Shown one piece after another: positions 1 to 5,588 of a DNA stretch of 6,668 bases (positions are counted from its first letter, which is position 1; every line of letters starts with the position of its first letter). Under the pieces are notes generated by a model, which made no database searches, was not told the origin of the DNA, and saw only the letters and a list, made by a program, of their open reading frames with translations. This DNA comes from Pseudomonadota bacterium. GTDB taxonomy: Bacteria; Pseudomonadota; Gammaproteobacteria; Burkholderiales; Burkholderiaceae_F. The DNA lies in the NCBI GenBank assembly GCA_021823635.1, contig JAKANT010000097.1:1-6668 (forward strand), read 5' to 3'. The position numbers and the translations under genes were made by a program.

Positions 1-313
1 CCTGCAGGATGTTCAGCAGCTTCTTGCGCCCGATGCCGACGAAGCCGTGGCCGCCGGAGCGGATCACGCGCCCCTTGAAGCGCAGTTCGATGTCGTCCCA
101 GTGATTGAACGCCTGCTGGATCGCATCGGCCGTCGGGCGATCCCACTGCCGCATGTTGTCCATCGTCGCATCGGAGAACACGACACCCCAGCCGAAGGTG
201 TCGTACGGCCGGTTGCGCTCGATCACCGTGACGTCGTGCCCGGCATCGAGCTTCTTCATCAGCAGGCCGAAGTACAGACCCGCCGGCCCGCCGCCGATGC
301 AGACGATCTTCAT
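1..313 (-). CDS. Aromatic-CoA flavin hydroxylase, salicylyl-CoA 5-hydroxylase type (N-terminal fragment)
   Basis: Only the first 104 residues lie in the window; the gene runs off the left edge. The protein opens with MKIVCIGGGPAGLYFG, an FAD-binding Rossmann fold with GGGPAG at residues 7-12. The acidic residue ending the second strand is E32 in TVIERN. The stretches FGWGVVFSD (40-48) and HWDDIE (71-76), then SGGHGF and IGRKKLLNILQ (86-104), resemble bifunctional salicylyl-CoA 5-hydroxylase/oxidoreductases and the related 2-aminobenzoyl-CoA monooxygenase/reductases. Those enzymes are about 770-800 residues long. They hydroxylate a CoA-activated aromatic acid using FAD, NAD(P)H and oxygen in the cytoplasm. 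The ATG is supported by AGGAG at 321-325 with a 7-base spacer. The N-terminus alone cannot separate salicylyl-CoA from 2-aminobenzoyl-CoA as substrate. A CoA ligase and thioesterase would be expected to the left, but that is inference. Confidence 0.85.
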   Translation of the reverse strand, partial: MKIVCIGGGPAGLYFGLLMKKLDAGHDVTVIERNRPYDTFGWGVVFSDATMDNMRQWDRPTADAIQQAFNHWDDIELRFKGRVIRSGGHGFVGIGRKKLLNILQ

Positions 314-370
314 GCGCTGTCTCCTCGAAGCGGCCGGCGTGGCCGACCGCACGCGGCGCAACGGAAAGCG

Positions 371-399
371 ACATTACGGCCTGATAGTTTAGTTGTCAA
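371..399 (-). promoter_or_regulatory. Probable sigma-70 promoter of the aromatic-CoA hydroxylase gene
   Basis: On the minus strand a perfect -35 box TTGACA (394-399) is followed after 17 bases by a weak -10 candidate, TAATGT (371-376, 3 of 6 matches). Transcription would begin near 364, giving a leader of about 50 bases that holds the AGGAG ribosome site at 321-325. The region is much richer in A and T than its surroundings. The weak -10 box next to a perfect -35 box would fit a regulated promoter. Confidence 0.5.
382..398. promoter_or_regulatory. Possible repressor operator overlapping the -35 box
   Basis: The 17-base sequence TGATAGTTTAGTTGTCA is an imperfect inverted repeat: the arms TGATA and TGTCA match at 4 of 5 positions around an AT-rich centre. 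It covers five of the six -35 bases of the hydroxylase promoter, so a bound protein would block RNA polymerase. Aromatic-CoA gene clusters often carry MarR- or TetR-type repressors, which use sites of about this size. No regulator gene is present in the window, so its identity is unknown. Confidence 0.3.
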
Positions 400-405
400 T
401 TTTTA

Positions 406-429
406 GGCCGGCCGCCAACGACGCCGGCC
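406..429 (-). terminator. GC-rich hairpin just after the SLC13-type transporter gene
   Basis: GGCCGGC (406-412) and GCCGGCC (423-429) can form a perfect 7-base-pair stem with a 10-base loop, starting 10 bases past the transporter stop codon. Read on the minus strand it is followed by TAAAAATTG, not a run of T, so it is at best a weak intrinsic terminator. It lies 7 bases before the hydroxylase -35 box and could reduce read-through into that gene. Confidence 0.25.
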
Positions 430-438
430 GCGCTCGGC

Positions 439-1704
439 TCACGCCGCGCGCCAAGCGAACCAGCCGGCGGTGATCGCCAGGCTGGCGGCCGTCACCGGCA
501 GGCCGGTGCGCAGATGGCGGCGCCAGCCGATCGCGATGCCCTGCCGGCGGGCGGCATCGACGACGATCAGGTTGGCGATCGAGCCGACGATGAACAGATT
601 GCCGGCGAAGGTCGAGACGAGCGCGAGCAGCGGGCCGGAGAATGGCTCGGTCGCGGCCGGCAGCAGCAGCATCACCGCCGGCACGTTCGACACCACGTTC
701 GACAGCACGAGTGTGGCGGCGAACAGCGGCGCCGGCTCGGAAAGCGGCACACCCTGCTGCGCCAGCCATTGCACCGCCTGCGCCGCCAGGCCCGTGTCCT
801 GCAGCGCGCGGTTGACGACGAACAGGCCGATGAAAAGGACCAGCAGCTCCCAGTCCACCTGACCGAGCATCGCGGTCGAGTGCAGTTGGCGCGACAGCAG
901 CAACACGCCGGCGCCGGTCAACGCCGCCACATCGTGCGGCACGTCGGTGGCCAGGAAGGCGACGATCAGCGCGGCCGCCACGGCCAGGCCCTTGGCGGTC
1001 TGCCAGCGGTCCAAGCGCGGGTAATTGGCTTCGTGCGCGGCGAGCGCGCTCGGTTCGATCGCCTGCGCGGTGTACCAGCGACCGCGCGACTGCCACGCGA
1101 GGATCGCCCACAGCGCGATCAGCCCCAGGCATACCGGCACGATGGCCTCGAGGAAGTAGCCGCCGAACGGCAGTTTCAGCACCTGACCGATCAGCATGTT
1201 CTGCGGATTGCCGATCAGCGTGGCGGCCGAGCCGATGTTGGCGGCGCAGGCGAGCGCGAGCAGAAACGGCACCGGATCCAGCCCGCGCCGCAGGCAACCG
1301 TCGGCGAGTACCGGCGCCACCGCCAGGCACACGACGTCGTTGCTGAACACGGCGGCCAGTGTTGCCACGACCGCGATCACCGCCGCTAGCAGCGCGGGCG
1401 GCGTCACAGCCAGCGCGGCGATGCGCTGCGTGACCCAGGTGTAGAAGCCGCCGAGCCGAAGCTGCGCCGAGATCACCATGAAGGAGAACAACAGCAGCAG
1501 CGTCGGCAAATGCACCGCCAGCGCCGCCTGCTCGGGCGTCATCTCGCCGATCGCCACCAGCGCGATCGCGCCCAGCAGCGCCACGCCGGTACGGTCGAGC
1601 TGCAGGAACGGCAGCCCGCCCAGGATCATGCCGAAGTACACGACCGCGAAGATGACGGCGACGGTGGCGGTCACGGTGATCGTTGTCGTTGACGCCGGCC
1701 GCAT
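439..1704 (-). CDS. SLC13 / ArsB-NhaD-type membrane ion transporter
   Basis: This is a polytopic inner-membrane protein of 421 residues, hydrophobic almost throughout, of the Ion Transporter superfamily (SLC13 permeases, CitMHS, ArsB, NhaD). Members have two inverted repeats, each with a re-entrant hairpin carrying a Ser-Asn motif. Both are visible: FSNDVVCLAVAPVLA near 120-134 with NIGSAATLIGNPQNMLIG at 156-173, and SNVVSNVPAVMLL at 335-347 with TFAGNLFIVGSIANLIVV at 365-382. A hydrophilic stretch near 205-240 links the halves. The substrate cannot be read from sequence: anion/Na+ symport, Na+/H+ antiport and arsenite export all occur among relatives, and no ars gene is nearby. I chose the ATG at 1704 because it places about 10 residues before the first membrane segment, as in relatives. 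It lacks a clear ribosome site. A GTG at 1779 in the same frame would add 25 basic residues and remove the gap to the divergent SMR gene, so it is less likely. Confidence 0.85.
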   Translation of the reverse strand: MRPASTTTITVTATVAVIFAVVYFGMILGGLPFLQLDRTGVALLGAIALVAIGEMTPEQAALAVHLPTLLLLFSFMVISAQLRLGGFYTWVTQRIAALAVTPPALLAAVIAVVATLAAVFSNDVVCLAVAPVLADGCLRRGLDPVPFLLALACAANIGSAATLIGNPQNMLIGQVLKLPFGGYFLEAIVPVCLGLIALWAILAWQSRGRWYTAQAIEPSALAAHEANYPRLDRWQTAKGLAVAAALIVAFLATDVPHDVAALTGAGVLLLSRQLHSTAMLGQVDWELLVLFIGLFVVNRALQDTGLAAQAVQWLAQQGVPLSEPAPLFAATLVLSNVVSNVPAVMLLLPAATEPFSGPLLALVSTFAGNLFIVGSIANLIVVDAARRQGIAIGWRRHLRTGLPVTAASLAITAGWFAWRAA

Positions 1705-1780
1705 CGTAGCGCCGGTGCCGGCGCGGCATTCGCGCCAGCCTGCGGCACAATGGCGGCGCCTTTCTTTCGCTGCCCGCACC
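1705..1780. promoter_or_regulatory. Short divergent intergenic region with a palindrome
   Basis: These 76 bases separate the divergent transporter and SMR genes and must hold both start signals. The palindrome-like GCGCCGGTGCCGGCGC (1709-1724) has 7-base arms and sits 4 bases upstream of the transporter ATG, where a ribosome site would be expected. It could fold in that leader or bind a dimeric regulator. On the plus strand CACAAT (1746-1751) is a poor -10 candidate without a matching -35 box. Neither gene has a convincing Shine-Dalgarno sequence here, so the function is inferred mainly from position. Confidence 0.3.
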
Positions 1781-2116
1781 GTGTCCTACTTGTATCTCGC
1801 GATCGCAATCCTGGCCGAGGTGATCGGCACCTCGGCGCTGAAGGCGAGCGACGGCTTCACGCGGCCGCTGCCCTCGCTGATCGTCGCGGTCGGCTACGCC
1901 GTGTCGTTTTATTTCCTGGCGCTGGCGCTGCGCGCGATTCCGGTCGGCGTGGCCTATGCCATCTGGTCCGGGGTGGGCATCGCGCTGATCACGTTGATCG
2001 GCTGGATCGTTTTCAAGCAGAGGCTCGACGCGCCGGCGCTCGCCGGCATCGCGCTAATCGTCGCCGGCGTGGTCGTGATCCAGATGTCGTCGCGCGCCGC
2101 GGCGGGCGTGTCGTGA
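1781..2116 (+). CDS. SMR-family multidrug efflux subunit, coupling-competent partner
   Basis: This 111-residue, four-helix protein matches the EmrE/Qac branch of small multidrug resistance transporters, which export cationic or other small compounds across the inner membrane in exchange for protons and work as antiparallel dimers. Helix 1 reads AILAEVIGTSALK, with E13 and K21 aligned to EmrE Glu14 and Lys22. Y39, Y59 and W62 match EmrE Tyr40, Tyr60 and Trp63 (AYAIWSGVG). The helix-4 dimer motif is AGIALIVAGVVVIQ (88-101). The start is a GTG at 1781, chosen because it begins exactly at the family's N-terminus and gives the usual length; no Shine-Dalgarno is visible. Arg/Lys count is 4 in loops 1 and 3 against 2 in the N-terminus, loop 2 and C-terminus, a slight lean toward N-out. 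The stop overlaps the next SMR gene (GTGA), so the two are probably co-translated. The substrate is unknown. Confidence 0.9.
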   Translation: MSYLYLAIAILAEVIGTSALKASDGFTRPLPSLIVAVGYAVSFYFLALALRAIPVGVAYAIWSGVGIALITLIGWIVFKQRLDAPALAGIALIVAGVVVIQMSSRAAAGVS

Positions 2117-2595
2117 GCCGATCGCCGCGCACGCCCGATGCGCCCGTGCACGAGCTCTTCGAGGTCGCGCCGGGCGCGCACGACCCGCTCGCCGACCTGG
2201 CCGCGGCCGCCGGCGCGCGCATCGAGCAGCGGCTGCATGCGCCGCCGCCGTTGCGGCTGCGCTGGCGCGCCTACCTTTGGCTGCTGGCGGCGATCGTCGC
2301 CGGTGTGACCGGCACCGCGGCGCTGTCGGCCAGCGAGGGCCTGACGCGCCCCGCGGCGCTGGCGGTGATGGTGCCGGCGTATCTGCTGTGCTTCGTCGCG
2401 CTGACGCGCGCGTTGAAGACGCTGGCGGTCGGCATCGCCTATGCGATCTGGTCGGGGCTCGGCATCGCTTCGATCACGCTGATCGGCTGGCGCGTCTTCG
2501 GCCAGCGGCTCGCCGCCGGCGAGCTGGCCGGCATCGCGCTGATCCTGGCCGGTGTGGTGGTGATCCAGCTTTTCTCGCGACGGCAGGCGCGCTGA
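2113..2595 (+). CDS. SMR-family partner subunit lacking the catalytic glutamate, with N-terminal extension
   Basis: This 160-residue protein has a C-terminal 110-residue SMR domain close to the preceding subunit: AYAIWSGLGIASITLIGW at 109-126 and AGIALILAGVVVIQ at 139-152. In helix 1 the sequence is IVAGVTGTAALSASEGLTR, so the EmrE Glu14 position is G64 (codon GGT, 2302-2304) and the Lys22 position is S72. Y90, Y110 and W113 are kept. About 50 residues precede helix 1: an acidic, Ala/Pro-rich first part (HELFEVAPGAHDPLADLAAA) and a basic end (RLRWRAY). Arg/Lys lies mostly in the N-terminus, loop 2 and C-terminus (about 10 against 3), predicting N-in. The GTG at 2113 overlaps the upstream stop by 4 bases. 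A TTG at 2251 would give a normal-length 114-residue protein but has no ribosome site. It is probably the non-catalytic or asymmetric half of a heterodimer; this role is inferred. It ends 13 bases from the convergent methyltransferase gene. Confidence 0.85.
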   Translation: MSRSPRTPDAPVHELFEVAPGAHDPLADLAAAAGARIEQRLHAPPPLRLRWRAYLWLLAAIVAGVTGTAALSASEGLTRPAALAVMVPAYLLCFVALTRALKTLAVGIAYAIWSGLGIASITLIGWRVFGQRLAAGELAGIALILAGVVVIQLFSRRQAR

Positions 2596-2608
2596 CGCGC
2601 GCGCCGGC

Positions 2609-3301
2609 TCATTGCGTCGCCGGCTTGACCCAGCGGTACACCCGCAGCGGCGGAACGTTGATCCATTCCCACGCGATCTGCGGCGCGCCCAGGCGCGGCC
2701 GCATGTAATCGGCCACGCGCGCGCGCACCTGATAGGCCACGAAGCGGCCTCCCGGCGCCAGACAGGCAGCGATCGCTGCCGCGATGCGTTCGGCCGTCTC
2801 GGTGGGCATGGTCGAGAACGGAATCCCCGACAACACGGCCTCGGGCGCCGGCAAGCGCCAGCGCGCCAACAACTCGGGCAACTGCTCGGCGCTACCCAGT
2901 TGCACGATCAGGCGAGGGTCGTCGATGCCGGCGCGCAGCCGCGCGTAAAACTCGGGGCTCAGCTCGATCGCCAGCAGCCGCGCGTCGGGACGCATCGCCG
3001 CCAGCAGCGCCCGCGTCGTGCCGCCGGTGCCCGGTCCCAGCTCGACCACGGCATGCGCGCGCTCGACCTCGGCCGTGCGCACGAGGCGCCGCTCGAGGAA
3101 CGCCGAACTCGGCACCACCGAGCCGACCTGCTCGGGGTGGGCGAGAAAGCCGCGCAGAAAGGCCAGCCGATCGCCCACCAGCGACGCGACTTGCGCCGCG
3201 AAGGGCCGCGGCGGCGCGGCCGCCACGGCTTGCACCAGTTCACGCCGCGCCGAACCGCGCACGTTCGCTTCCCGACGTCGGCCTTTCGATTCTTCGTGCA
3301 T
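2609..3301 (-). CDS. PmtA-like SAM-dependent methyltransferase (COG3963 type)
   Basis: This 230-residue class I methyltransferase binds SAM through VVELGPGTGGTT (85-96) and the acidic end of strand 2 at E113 (LLAIELSPEFYARL). The preceding FLRGFLAHPEQVGSVVPSS (48-66) is typical of the phospholipid N-methyltransferase-like group, whose rhizobial member PmtA methylates phosphatidylethanolamine toward phosphatidylcholine. The post-motif segment SGIPFSTMP (158-166) sits where this group has a related Ser-Gly-Leu-Pro stretch. The first 40 residues are basic and low in hydrophobicity, with no signal peptide, so a cytoplasmic or membrane-peripheral location is likely. Many relatives are untested, and some resemble KsgA-type rRNA methyltransferases, so the substrate is uncertain. 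The ATG at 3301 is favoured by GGGGAGG (3312-3318) 10 bases upstream; longer in-frame starts lack that support. It lies 103 bases after pcm on the same strand with its own probable promoter. Confidence 0.75.
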   Translation of the reverse strand: MHEESKGRRREANVRGSARRELVQAVAAAPPRPFAAQVASLVGDRLAFLRGFLAHPEQVGSVVPSSAFLERRLVRTAEVERAHAVVELGPGTGGTTRALLAAMRPDARLLAIELSPEFYARLRAGIDDPRLIVQLGSAEQLPELLARWRLPAPEAVLSGIPFSTMPTETAERIAAAIAACLAPGGRFVAYQVRARVADYMRPRLGAPQIAWEWINVPPLRVYRWVKPATQ

Positions 3302-3331
3302 CTTTTGCCTGCCTCCCCTGCCCGAACGCGC

Positions 3332-3359
3332 AGCATACATGCGGCCGGGCGCAAGTCCA
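3332..3359 (-). promoter_or_regulatory. Probable promoter of the PmtA-like methyltransferase gene
   Basis: On the minus strand TGGACT (3354-3359, 4 of 6 matches to the -35 consensus) and TATGCT (3332-3337, 4 of 6 matches to the -10 consensus) are separated by 16 bases. Transcription would start near 3325, about 25 bases before the ATG, with the GGGGAGG ribosome site inside that leader. If real, the methyltransferase can be expressed independently of pcm. Confidence 0.4.
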
Positions 3360-3367
3360 TTCACCGC

Positions 3368-3391
3368 GGCGCCCTCCGGTGCGGCGGCGCC
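3368..3391 (-). repeat. GGCGCC inverted repeat between pcm and the methyltransferase gene
   Basis: Two copies of GGCGCC (3368-3373 and 3386-3391) are separated by 12 bases and can pair as a 6-base stem, 13 bases beyond the pcm stop. No T-run follows, and each arm is itself palindromic, so this may be chance in GC-rich DNA. A weak transcription pause or terminator after pcm is possible. Confidence 0.2.
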
Positions 3392-3404
3392 ATCGGGCAC
3401 TGGA

Positions 3405-4094
3405 TCAACTCGGACGCGCCGCGTCGGGCTCGGCGTCCTCGAGCACCGAAAATCGCACCGGCAGCACCTCGCGTGTGGCGACTGCACCGGCGGCGTCTTT
3501 CTGCACCACGATCAACTGCTGTGCATCCGGCAGCCCCGCCGGGATCACCATGCGTCCGCCGGGCTTAAGTTGATACAGCAAGGCCGGCGGAATCAACTCC
3601 GGCGCCGCGGTGACGATGATCTTGTCGTACGGCGCATGCTCGGGCCAGCCCAGTGCGCCGTTGCCGACGCGCGTTTCGATGTTCGTATAGCCGCGCCGCG
3701 CCAGCCGCCGGCGTGCCACCGCCGCCAGATCCTCGATCAGCTCGATCGTGTACACGCGCGCGACCAGCTCGGCCAGGATCGCCGCCTGATAGCCCATGCC
3801 GGTGCCGACCTCGAGCACGCGATCGGTGGCGGCGGGTTCGAGCAGATCGGTCATCAGCGCGACGATGAACGGCTGCGAGATCGTCTTGCCGAATCCGATC
3901 GGCAGCGGCGTGTCGGCGTACGCATACGGCTGCAGTTCCACCGGCACGAACTCGTGCCGCGGCACTTTGCCCATCACGTCGAGCACACGGGCTGCCAGCG
4001 CCGCCTTGCCGATCTGCGCGCTCGCGTAGATGGTGTTGGCGGCGATTTCCACCAGCATCAGGCGGCGCAGCTCGGCGAAGTCGGCGTCGGTCAT
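3405..4094 (-). CDS. pcm: Protein-L-isoaspartate O-methyltransferase
   Basis: This 229-residue enzyme transfers a methyl group from SAM to the free carboxyl of L-isoaspartyl (and D-aspartyl) residues in aged proteins, allowing return toward normal aspartate. It acts in the cytoplasm. The family hallmark PIGFGKTISQPFIVALMTDL occupies 65-84, following VPRHEFVP (44-51). The SAM motif I is LEVGTGMGYQAA (94-105), and the post-I acidic residue lies in VYTIELIE. The segment APYDKIIVTAAPELIPPALL and then LKPGGRMVIP fit the rest of the fold. The length is slightly above the usual 205-225. I chose the ATG at 4094 (MTDADFAELRR) because relatives begin there. The ATG at 4139 adds 15 residues without family support. 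No strong ribosome site precedes either. It lies 100 bases after the UspA-like gene on the same strand, consistent with a stress and protein-repair neighbourhood, possibly a shared transcript. Confidence 0.93.
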   Translation of the reverse strand: MTDADFAELRRLMLVEIAANTIYASAQIGKAALAARVLDVMGKVPRHEFVPVELQPYAYADTPLPIGFGKTISQPFIVALMTDLLEPAATDRVLEVGTGMGYQAAILAELVARVYTIELIEDLAAVARRRLARRGYTNIETRVGNGALGWPEHAPYDKIIVTAAPELIPPALLYQLKPGGRMVIPAGLPDAQQLIVVQKDAAGAVATREVLPVRFSVLEDAEPDAARPS

Positions 4095-4194
4095 CGCGCC
4101 ACAGGGCCGGTCGGTGCAATGGCGACGAATGCCGCGCACACCGGCCGGCGAACGTGCGATGTGCGATCCTTGCCCATCGCCGCCCGCGCTGCGG

Positions 4195-4632
4195 TCAATG
4201 CGTGATCACCACCAGCACGCTGCAATGCGCGTGCTCGATCAGGGCCGGCGAGCGCGAGCCGCGCCACCAGCGCGCCGCCCAACTGTCGAGATGCTTGTGG
4301 CCGACGACGATCAGGTCGGCGTCGACCTTGCGCGCGTAACCGGTGATCGCTTCGACCTGGTCGCCGATCAGCACTTCGCCGCGCGCCGGATAGCCGGCGG
4401 CGGCCAGCCGGCGCAGGCCGTCGTCCAGGATCTCCTGGTACTTGCGCTTCATTTCCGCTTCGATCTCGCTGTCGTAGACCACGCCTTCGACCGCCACCAG
4501 CGGTGCGGCCGGCGGCATCACCGCGATCAGGTGCAGATCGGCGCGGCTCCACTGCGCGATGTCCAACCCGTCAAGCAAGGCCTTCTGCCCGGCCTCGGAG
4601 CCGTCGTACGCCAGCACGATGCGCTTGTACAT
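4195..4632 (-). CDS. Universal stress protein, UspA family, with altered nucleotide-loop motif
   Basis: This 145-residue single-domain Usp protein begins MYKRIVLAYDGSEAGQKAL, the usual first strand and Asp13-region of the fold, and ends HCSVLVVITH, the usual last strand. Usp proteins are cytoplasmic dimers tied to starvation, oxidative or energy stress; some bind ATP. The ATP-binding members carry Gly-X2-Gly-X9-Gly-Ser/Thr. Here the loop is VVGHKHLDSWAARWWRGSRS: the second glycine is histidine and the spacer is 10 rather than 9 residues, with two tryptophans. ATP binding is therefore doubtful. The ATG at 4632 has GGGAG at 4639-4643 with a 6-base spacer. The 197-base gap upstream, to the TauE-like gene, shows no clear promoter or hairpin. 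The stop codon is 100 bases before pcm, so co-expression with pcm is plausible but unproven. Confidence 0.92.
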   Translation of the reverse strand: MYKRIVLAYDGSEAGQKALLDGLDIAQWSRADLHLIAVMPPAAPLVAVEGVVYDSEIEAEMKRKYQEILDDGLRRLAAAGYPARGEVLIGDQVEAITGYARKVDADLIVVGHKHLDSWAARWWRGSRSPALIEHAHCSVLVVITH

Positions 4633-4829
4633 GGGTCACTCCCGACTTGAACGCCGCCAGACCGACGCCCCGTCAATCTAACCGAATGCCCGCTGCAACG
4701 GTTGGGCGGCCGGCGTGCTGGCGGCGCGATCGGGCGCAAGATCGAACGCCGACGCGAGCGCTGCACCAACGAGCCTGCGGCCGAACCGGCTTGCGCACGC
4801 TTGGCCCGGCCGTTCGCGCTGCCGTGCGG

Positions 4830-5564
4830 CTACGAGAAGATCAGCTTGGCGCCGGCGATCGAAAGCACGGCGGCGAGCAGCCGCTTGACGACGCCGGGCG
4901 CCAGTCGGCGGCTGCCGAGATAGGAACCGATCGAGCCGCCGACGATCACCGCCACCGCCAGCGGCAGCGCGAACGCCGGCAGATTCTTGGTCGCAGCGAT
5001 GTTGCCGCTCAACGCGGCGATCGAATTCAGCAGGATGAACGGCGCCGATACACCGGACGCCGTCGTGGTACGGGCCCAGCGCAGGAAGATCAGCAGCGGC
5101 GTCAGAAAGATTCCGCCCCCGGTGCCGGTCAATCCCGACAGCAGGCCGATGCCCGCGCCGGTACCGAGCGCGACCGGTGTGGCAGGCGGCTTCGGCTCCC
5201 GCTCCTGTGGCGGACGCAGGAACAACTGCAGCGCCGACCACAGCAGGATGAAGCCGACCAGAAGCTTGAACCACTGCGCGGGCAGGTTCAGATAACCGCC
5301 GGCGAACGCCATCGGCACCGAAGCGAGTGCGAAAGGCCAGAACAATGACCATGAAAAATGCGCCGCCCGCCAGAACTGCCACGACGCGATCGACGCGACC
5401 AGGATGTTCAGCGCCAACGCGGTGGGCTTGATCTCGGCCGGCGCGATGTTGGCGAGCGACATGACGGCGATGTAGCCGGATGCGCCCGCGTGCCCGACCG
5501 ACGAATAGAGCAGCGCGATCGCGAGCACGCCGAGCACCAGCAGGGCCAGGGTTTCGACGGTCAT
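4830..5564 (-). CDS. TauE/SafE (TSUP) family membrane permease
   Basis: This 244-residue inner-membrane protein has two homologous halves, as expected of the TSUP family (former DUF81). The first half carries YSSVGHAGASGYIAVMSL (20-37). The second carries GLLSGLTGTGGGIFLTPLLI (140-159). A hydrophilic linker rich in Pro, Glu and Arg spans about 118-130. About seven or eight membrane helices fit the hydrophobic pattern. Characterised members export sulfite, sulfoacetate or related sulfur compounds, but many are uncharacterised and the substrate cannot be read here. The ATG at 5564 directly precedes the first helix; an in-frame start further up (5702) would add 46 Arg/Ala-rich residues and is unlikely. 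No strong ribosome site is seen. It lies 151 bases after the MoaD-like gene on the same strand, with a 9-base-pair hairpin between them. The nearby sulfur-carrier gene makes a sulfur-related substrate worth considering. Confidence 0.88.
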   Translation of the reverse strand: MTVETLALLVLGVLAIALLYSSVGHAGASGYIAVMSLANIAPAEIKPTALALNILVASIASWQFWRAAHFSWSLFWPFALASVPMAFAGGYLNLPAQWFKLLVGFILLWSALQLFLRPPQEREPKPPATPVALGTGAGIGLLSGLTGTGGGIFLTPLLIFLRWARTTTASGVSAPFILLNSIAALSGNIAATKNLPAFALPLAVAVIVGGSIGSYLGSRRLAPGVVKRLLAAVLSIAGAKLIFS

Positions 5565-5588
5565 GGCATAGCGTCTTTGGGGAGCCAA

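Noticed and set aside
514..1389. Long plus-strand open frame of 291 codons
   Set aside because: It is antisense to the SLC13-type transporter, and its translation is rich in Arg, Gln and His with no membrane or domain pattern. This is typical of reverse frames in GC-rich genes.
389..1750. Minus-strand 453-codon frame longer than the transporter frame
   Set aside because: It is a shifted frame of the same strand with Arg/Gly-rich translation. The 439-1704 frame encodes the conserved membrane protein.
1705..1779. GTG at 1779 as the transporter start, with AGGA at 1784-1787
   Set aside because: The AGGA lies inside the coding start of the divergent SMR gene, the extra 25 residues are basic and unlike relatives, and no space for promoters would remain.
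1750..2112. ATG at 1750 as the start of a 281-residue version of the second SMR protein
   Set aside because: The upstream part is an alternative frame of the first SMR gene and encodes Arg/Gly-rich nonsense. Homology and the GTGA overlap place the start at 2113.
2612..4205. Overlapping long plus-strand open frames (2612-3568 and 3018-4205)
   Set aside because: They are antisense to the two clear methyltransferase genes, show no recognisable motif, and are Arg/Ala/Pro-rich low-complexity translations.
4633..4829. 197-base gap between the TauE-like and Usp genes searched for a promoter, small gene or terminator
   Set aside because: TAGATT-like and TTGACG-like strings are present on the minus strand but not at workable spacing with a partner box. 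No open frame with a ribosome site and no strong hairpin was found.
4503..5348. Plus-strand open frame of 281 codons across the Usp and TauE genes
   Set aside because: It is antisense to two well-supported genes, with an Arg/Gln-rich composition and no domain.
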